Shown one piece after another: positions 59,567-64,000 of a DNA stretch of 64,000 nt. Origin of the DNA: Ralstonia insidiosa. Its GTDB lineage: Bacteria > Pseudomonadota > Gammaproteobacteria > Burkholderiales > Burkholderiaceae. The translations under genes were made by a program, and so were the position numbers. The notes below the pieces were generated by a model that worked only from the letters and a program-made list of their open reading frames with translations, searched no databases and was not told where the DNA came from. Every line of letters begins with the position of its first letter. The first letter of the stretch is position 1. Location: assembly GCF_008801405.1 (NCBI RefSeq), contig NZ_VZPV01000001.1, positions 3,286,001-3,350,000 on the forward strand, read 5' to 3'.

Positions 59567-60631
59567 ATGCTGACGCTGTCCGACTTCGATTTCGATCTGC
59601 CGCCCGAGCTGATCGCGCAAACCGCCCTGCCCGACCGCACCGCGAGCCGTCTGCTGGCTGTCCGCCGTGAGGCCGATGGCGTGCACTCGGGTGTGTCCTT
59701 TGAAGATCGCCAGTTCGCCGACCTGGGCGACTACCTGCGCCCCGGCGACCTGCTGGTCTTCAACGACACACGTGTCATCAAGGCCCGTTTCTTTGGCCAC
59801 AAAGCCAGCGGCGGCAAGGTCGAGGTGCTGGTCGAGCGCCTGCTGGACGAGCACACCGTGCTGGCGCAGATCCGCTCCAGCAAATCGCCCGTCGAGGGCA
59901 CGACGCTGCGCCTGGCCGATGCCTTTGATGTGACGGTCGGTCCACGTGCCGAGCCGTTCTTCACGCTGCGCTTCCCGCAGCCAGCGCTGGATCTGATTGA
60001 GCAGTACGGCCGCCTGCCGCTGCCGCCGTATATCGAGCACGATCCCGATAGCTTTGACGAGACGCGCTACCAGACCATCTACGCACGCAACCCGGGCGCC
60101 GTCGCGGCACCCACGGCGGGTCTGCATTTCGACGATGCGCTGTTTGCCAAGCTCGACGCCATGGGCATCCAACGTGGTTTCCTGACGCTGCACGTGGGCG
60201 CAGGCACGTTCCAGCCGGTGCGCGTGGAAAACATCGCCGAGCACCGCATGCACAGCGAGTGGTACGAAATCACACCCGAACTGGCCGAGGCCATCCGTGC
60301 CACACGGGCTGCGGGCGGACGCATCATCGCGGTGGGCACCACCTCGATGCGCGCGCTCGAATCGGCCGCACAGCCGGACGGCACGCTCCACGCAGGCAGC
60401 GGCGACACCGACATCTTCATCACCCCCGGCTACCGCTTCCGCCTGGTCGACGCGCTGGTGACCAACTTCCACCTGCCCAAGTCGACGCTGCTGATGCTGG
60501 TGTCGGCGTTTGCCGGCATGGACGCCATCCGCGGCGCCTACCAGCACGCCATTGCCCAGCGCTACCGCTTCTTCAGTTACGGCGACGCCATGCTCCTCAC
60601 GCGCGCTGAACCGGAAACCCAATCGCTCTGA
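59567..60631 (+). CDS. queA: S-adenosylmethionine:tRNA ribosyltransferase-isomerase
   Basis: A 354-residue enzyme that converts the preQ1 base in tRNA to epoxyqueuosine. Typical motifs: SDFDFDLPPELIAQTALPDRTASRLL at the start, then LLVFNDTRVIKARFFG, ETRYQTIYARNPGAVAAPTAGLHF and TTSMRALESAA. The ATG at 59567 is used; the open frame extends upstream into the recG start. It is divergent from recG and 2 bp from tgt. Confidence 0.97.
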   Translation: MLTLSDFDFDLPPELIAQTALPDRTASRLLAVRREADGVHSGVSFEDRQFADLGDYLRPGDLLVFNDTRVIKARFFGHKASGGKVEVLVERLLDEHTVLAQIRSSKSPVEGTTLRLADAFDVTVGPRAEPFFTLRFPQPALDLIEQYGRLPLPPYIEHDPDSFDETRYQTIYARNPGAVAAPTAGLHFDDALFAKLDAMGIQRGFLTLHVGAGTFQPVRVENIAEHRMHSEWYEITPELAEAIRATRAAGGRIIAVGTTSMRALESAAQPDGTLHAGSGDTDIFITPGYRFRLVDALVTNFHLPKSTLLMLVSAFAGMDAIRGAYQHAIAQRYRFFSYGDAMLLTRAEPETQSL

Positions 60632-60633
60632 CC

Positions 60634-61785
60634 ATGCTCAAGTACGAACTGCTCACCACCGATGGCCTCGCCCGACGCGGCCGCATGACCCTGAACCACG
60701 GTGTGGTGGAAACGCCCATCTTCATGCCGGTGGGCACCTATGGTGCGGTCAAGGCGATGTCGCCGGCGGAGCTGAAGGACATCGGCGCCCAGATCATCCT
60801 CGGCAACACCTTCCACCTGTGGCTGCGCCCGGGGCTGGAAGTGATGGATGCGCACAAGGGCCTGCACGGCTTCAATGGCTGGGATAAGCCCATCCTGACC
60901 GATTCGGGTGGCTTTCAGGTGTTTTCGCTGGGCGATCTACGCAAGATCACCGAAGAAGGCGTGACGTTCGCCTCGCCCATCAACGGCGACAAGCTGTTCC
61001 TGTCGCCCGAAATCTCGATGCAGATCCAGCGCCGGCTGAATTCGGACATCGTCATGCAGTTCGACGAATGCACGCCATACAAGATCGGGGATCGCCCCGC
61101 CACCGAGGCCGAAGCCGCCGCCTCGATGCGCATGAGCCTGCGCTGGGCGCAGCGCTCGCGCAACGAATTCGAGCGGGAGAACAACCCGAACGCGCTGTTC
61201 GCCATCGTCCAGGGCGGCATGTTCGAGAACCTGCGCGATGAATCACTGGCCGGGCTGCAGGCGATTGACGCCGATGCGGGCGGCGAAGGCTTTGGCGGCT
61301 ACGCCATCGGCGGCCTCTCCGTCGGCGAGCCCAAGGAAGACATGATGCGCGTGCTGCAGCACGTGGCGCCGCGCCTGCCGGCCAACAAGCCGCACTATCT
61401 GATGGGCGTGGGCACGCCGGAAGACCTGGTGGCGGGTGTTGCCGCCGGCGTCGACATGTTCGACTGCGTAATGCCCACCCGCAACGCGCGCAACGGCTGG
61501 CTGTTCACCCGCTTTGGCGATATCAAGATCAAGAACGCGGTGCACCGCAACGATCCGCGCCCGCTGGACGAAACCTGCGGCTGCTACACCTGCCGCAATT
61601 TCTCGCGCGCCTATCTGCACCACCTGCAGCGCGTGGGTGAGATCCTGGGCGCCCGCCTGAACACCATCCACAACCTGTATTACTACCTGGAACTGATGGC
61701 CGAGATGCGCACCGCCATTGAGTCGCACGGCTTTGCCGCATTCCAGGCGCGCTTTGCCGCCGACCGGGCTCGCGGCGCACTCTGA
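60634..61785 (+). CDS. tgt: Queuine tRNA-ribosyltransferase
   Basis: A 383-residue enzyme that swaps guanine 34 for preQ1 in tRNAs with GUN anticodons. The substrate motif is DSGGFQVFSL and the second catalytic Asp is in DMFDCVMPTRNARNG. Zinc ligands are CGCYTCRNFSRAYLHHL. It is the step before QueA; the genes are 2 bp apart in one operon. Confidence 0.98.
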   Translation: MLKYELLTTDGLARRGRMTLNHGVVETPIFMPVGTYGAVKAMSPAELKDIGAQIILGNTFHLWLRPGLEVMDAHKGLHGFNGWDKPILTDSGGFQVFSLGDLRKITEEGVTFASPINGDKLFLSPEISMQIQRRLNSDIVMQFDECTPYKIGDRPATEAEAAASMRMSLRWAQRSRNEFERENNPNALFAIVQGGMFENLRDESLAGLQAIDADAGGEGFGGYAIGGLSVGEPKEDMMRVLQHVAPRLPANKPHYLMGVGTPEDLVAGVAAGVDMFDCVMPTRNARNGWLFTRFGDIKIKNAVHRNDPRPLDETCGCYTCRNFSRAYLHHLQRVGEILGARLNTIHNLYYYLELMAEMRTAIESHGFAAFQARFAADRARGAL

Positions 61786-61894
61786 CGCCCCCCTTGACAG
61801 GACTGGCCATGCGCCCATTTGCCGCAAGACGGCAATGGTAGAATGTCCGGTCCAATTTTTGCCCGATCGACGAACCATTTACGGAGTTTTGACC

Positions 61895-62224
61895 GTGTTC
61901 CTCATTTCCGACGCTTACGCCCAAACCGCTCCGGCGGGCGGCGCCGCCAGTGGCCTGATGAGCTTCCTGCCCATCATCCTGATGTTTGTGGTGCTGTGGT
62001 TCATCATGATCCGCCCGCAAATGAAGCGCCAGAAAGAAACCAAGGCCATGCTCGAAGCCCTGGCCAAGGGCGACGAAGTCGTCACCGCCGGCGGCATCCT
62101 GGGCAAGGTTGCCAAGGTGACCGAGCAATTCGTGGTGGTTGAAATCGCCGCCAACACTGAAATCACCGTCCAGAAGAGCGCTGTAACGACCGTGCTGCCC
62201 AAGGGCACGCTCAAAGCGCTGTAA
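61895..62224 (+). CDS. yajC: Sec translocon accessory protein YajC
   Basis: A 109-residue protein with one membrane segment (LMSFLPIILMFVVLWFIMI) followed by RPQMKRQKETKAMLEALAKGDEVVTAGGILGKV, the YajC signature. GTG start at 61895 with ACGGAG 8 nt upstream; the open frame runs further upstream without similarity. It assists SecDF. Confidence 0.94.
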   Translation: MFLISDAYAQTAPAGGAASGLMSFLPIILMFVVLWFIMIRPQMKRQKETKAMLEALAKGDEVVTAGGILGKVAKVTEQFVVVEIAANTEITVQKSAVTTVLPKGTLKAL

Positions 62225-62234
62225 TCCGGTTTGA

Positions 62235-62265
62235 CCGGCGCCCGAACGTTGTACGCGGGCGCCGG
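62235..62265 (+). other. Hairpin between yajC and secD
   Basis: CCGGCGCCCG (62235-62244) pairs with CGGGCGCCGG (62256-62265). No T-run follows, so it may stabilise or attenuate the mRNA rather than end it. Confidence 0.5.
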
Positions 62266-62345
62266 AACCCCTGGCAGCGCCTATTCTAAGAATCCGCGCC
62301 CACGCCCGCATCGCTGACGGGCCGCCTCACCGCCATCCAAGCAAG

Positions 62346-64000
62346 ATGAATCGCTATCCGCTCTGGAAATACCTTGTGATCCTGGTGGCGCTTGCCATCG
62401 GGTTCCTCTATACGCTGCCGAATTTCTTCGGTGAGGCGCCTGCCGTGCAGGTGTCTTCGGGCAAGGCCACCGTCAAGGTCGACCTGAACGTGCAAAAGCA
62501 GGTCGAGAGCCTGCTCGCTGCGGCCAACATCCAGCCCAACGGCGTGTTCTTCGACAACAACGGCACCTCGGCCAGCGTGCGTGTGCGCTTTGCCGACACC
62601 GACACGCAGCTCAAGGCCAAGGACATCCTGTCCCACGGCCTGAACACCGACCAGACCGATCCGACCTACATCGTCGCGCTGAACCTGCTGTCGGGCTCGC
62701 CGCGCTGGCTGACCTCCATCCACGCCCTGCCCATGTTCCTGGGTCTGGACTTGCGTGGCGGCGTGCACTTCCTGCTGCAGGTCGACATGAACGGTGCAAT
62801 CACCAAGAAGCTCGACTCGCTGGCGGGCGACATCCGCACGCAACTGCGCGACAAGAGCATCCGCCACAACGGCATCGACCGCAGCGGCAACACCATCACC
62901 ATCAAGTTCAGCAACGCCGACGACGCCGACCGCGCCCGTGGCGTACTGGCAGATTCCACCCGTGAACTGGCCTACAGCGTCGACAAGACCGCTGACGGCG
63001 CCACGCTCACCGGCACCTTCACCGCAGCCGCGATGAAGGAAGTGCAAGACAACGCCGTCAAGCAGAACGTCGTGACGCTGCACAACCGCGTGAACGAACT
63101 GGGCGTGGCCGAGCCGGTGATCCAGCAACAGGGCCCGGACCGCATCGTCGTGCAGCTGCCCGGCGTGCAGGACACTGCCAAGGCCAAGGACATCATCGGC
63201 CGGACCGCCACGCTGGAAGCCCGCCTGGCCGACCCGAACGCGCCGCTGGTGCCGCGTGCCGGCGACCCGGTGCCGCTGGGCGACGAGCTCTTCACGCAAG
63301 GCCGCAGCGCCCCGGTGCTGCTGCAGAAGCAGGTGATCTTCACGGGTGACCGCATCACCAGCGCGTCGGCCGGCTTTGACCAGAACCACAACGCCTCGGT
63401 CGACATCACGCTAGACGGCCAGGGCGGCCGCATGCTGCGCGATGTCTCGCGCGACAACATCGGCAAGCGCATGGGCATCGTCCTGTTCGAAAAGGGCAAG
63501 GGCGAAGTGCTGACGGTGGCCACCATCCAGTCCGAACTGGGCTCGCGTTTCCAGATCACCGGCATGGGCTCGACGGAAGCGTCGGCTGACCTGGCGCTGC
63601 TGCTGCGCGCAGGCTCGCTGGCGGCGCCGATGGAGATCATCGAAGAGCGCACCATCGGCCCGTCGCTGGGTGCCGACAACATCCGCAAGGGCTTCGACTC
63701 GGCGCTGTACGGATTCCTCGCCGTGTCGGTGTTCATGGTCCTGTACTACATGCTGTTCGGCGTGTTTTCGGTGGTGGCGCTGGGCGTGAACGTGTTCTTG
63801 CTGATCGCCGTGCTGTCGATGCTGCAGGCCACCCTCACGCTGCCGGGCATTGCCGCTATTGCGCTGGCACTCGGTATGGCCATCGACGCGAACGTGCTGA
63901 TCAACGAACGTATCCGTGAAGAGCTGCGCAACGGCGCCTCGGCCCAGATGGCGATTGCCGCGGGCTTCGAGCGTGCGTGGGCCACCATCGTGGACTCGAA
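62346..64000 (+). CDS. secD: Protein translocase subunit SecD (cut by window end)
   Basis: The first 551 residues of SecD, which uses the proton gradient to pull proteins through SecYEG. Membrane segment 1 is at about 8-26 (LWKYLVILVALAIGFLYTLP). The D1-D4 signature is LGLDLRGGVHFLL. The periplasmic domains follow, and TM2-TM4 begin near 455 (GFLAVSVFMVLYYMLFGVF), with AIDANVLINERIREEL in the fourth segment. The frame is still open at 64000. ATG start at 62346. Confidence 0.95.
   Translation, partial: MNRYPLWKYLVILVALAIGFLYTLPNFFGEAPAVQVSSGKATVKVDLNVQKQVESLLAAANIQPNGVFFDNNGTSASVRVRFADTDTQLKAKDILSHGLNTDQTDPTYIVALNLLSGSPRWLTSIHALPMFLGLDLRGGVHFLLQVDMNGAITKKLDSLAGDIRTQLRDKSIRHNGIDRSGNTITIKFSNADDADRARGVLADSTRELAYSVDKTADGATLTGTFTAAAMKEVQDNAVKQNVVTLHNRVNELGVAEPVIQQQGPDRIVVQLPGVQDTAKAKDIIGRTATLEARLADPNAPLVPRAGDPVPLGDELFTQGRSAPVLLQKQVIFTGDRITSASAGFDQNHNASVDITLDGQGGRMLRDVSRDNIGKRMGIVLFEKGKGEVLTVATIQSELGSRFQITGMGSTEASADLALLLRAGSLAAPMEIIEERTIGPSLGADNIRKGFDSALYGFLAVSVFMVLYYMLFGVFSVVALGVNVFLLIAVLSMLQATLTLPGIAAIALALGMAIDANVLINERIREELRNGASAQMAIAAGFERAWATIVDS

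Noticed and set aside
57828..59573. 581-codon rightward open frame
   Set aside because: It is antisense to recG, whose helicase motifs are all present.

Overview
The window looks like a betaproteobacterial chromosome segment, most likely Ralstonia. It is GC-rich. Its right third has the order recG / queA / tgt / yajC / secD plus an oxyR-dps-katG-ubiA block, which fits Ralstonia-type genomes. The genus is an inference from gene content and protein character, not from a search.

About 1-41928 is a transposable, Mu-like prophage that reads almost entirely rightward. The left end carries a leftward repressor with a Mu-type DNA-binding domain, a repressor/early-promoter intergenic region, a Ner-like regulator, a DDE transposase (MuA-like, D286/D352/E392) and its AAA+ partner (MuB-like). 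Small early genes follow, including DUF3164, HU, GemA and a Mor-type activator. The late part has a lysis cassette (endolysin, holin-like, nested Rz/Rz1) and a Mu-type head module: terminase small and large subunits, gp29-type portal, gpF-like protein, gpG, protease with nested scaffold, decoration protein, gpT capsid, gp36 and gp37. The tail module is not Mu's. It has a tail tube protein, a -1 frameshifted pair of tail assembly chaperones, a 1559-residue tape measure, large tail-tip proteins and a four-LamG-domain protein, but no sheath or contractile baseplate genes. This is the B3/D3112-type layout: a Mu-like head with a siphovirus tail. A Dam-type adenine methyltransferase and a membrane protein occupy the right end. 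Two transposase-type end subsites 22 bp apart lie at 41885-41919; a related inverted copy is near the left edge. The exact left terminus is probably at or just outside the window.

About 41930-64000 is host chromosome. It begins with a nested palindromic repeat and a hairpin. The leftward genes ubiA, katG, dps, a small membrane protein and oxyR form a peroxide-defence cluster. Next come an AraC-type regulator with an alpha/beta hydrolase, uppP, a secreted single-haem-motif protein, a GAF-GGDEF protein, a DUF1254 protein divergent from a TetR regulator with a palindromic operator between them, a small lipoprotein, a His/Gly-rich secreted protein, recG, and the queA-tgt-yajC-secD run, with secD cut by the window end.

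The signals least explained by known genes are four. (1) A roughly 126-nt multi-helix RNA-like element (18466-18591) lies between the gpF-like and gpG genes. (2) The word GTTAA/TTAAC is strongly enriched across the prophage: I count 67 TTAA sites there, 63 in this context, against 4 TTAA sites in the 22 kb of host. (3) A 25-bp inverted repeat before the lysis cassette shares its core with a site before the protease operon, the places where Mu has late promoters. (4) An antisense cargo-like gene lies between the early genes and the transposase.
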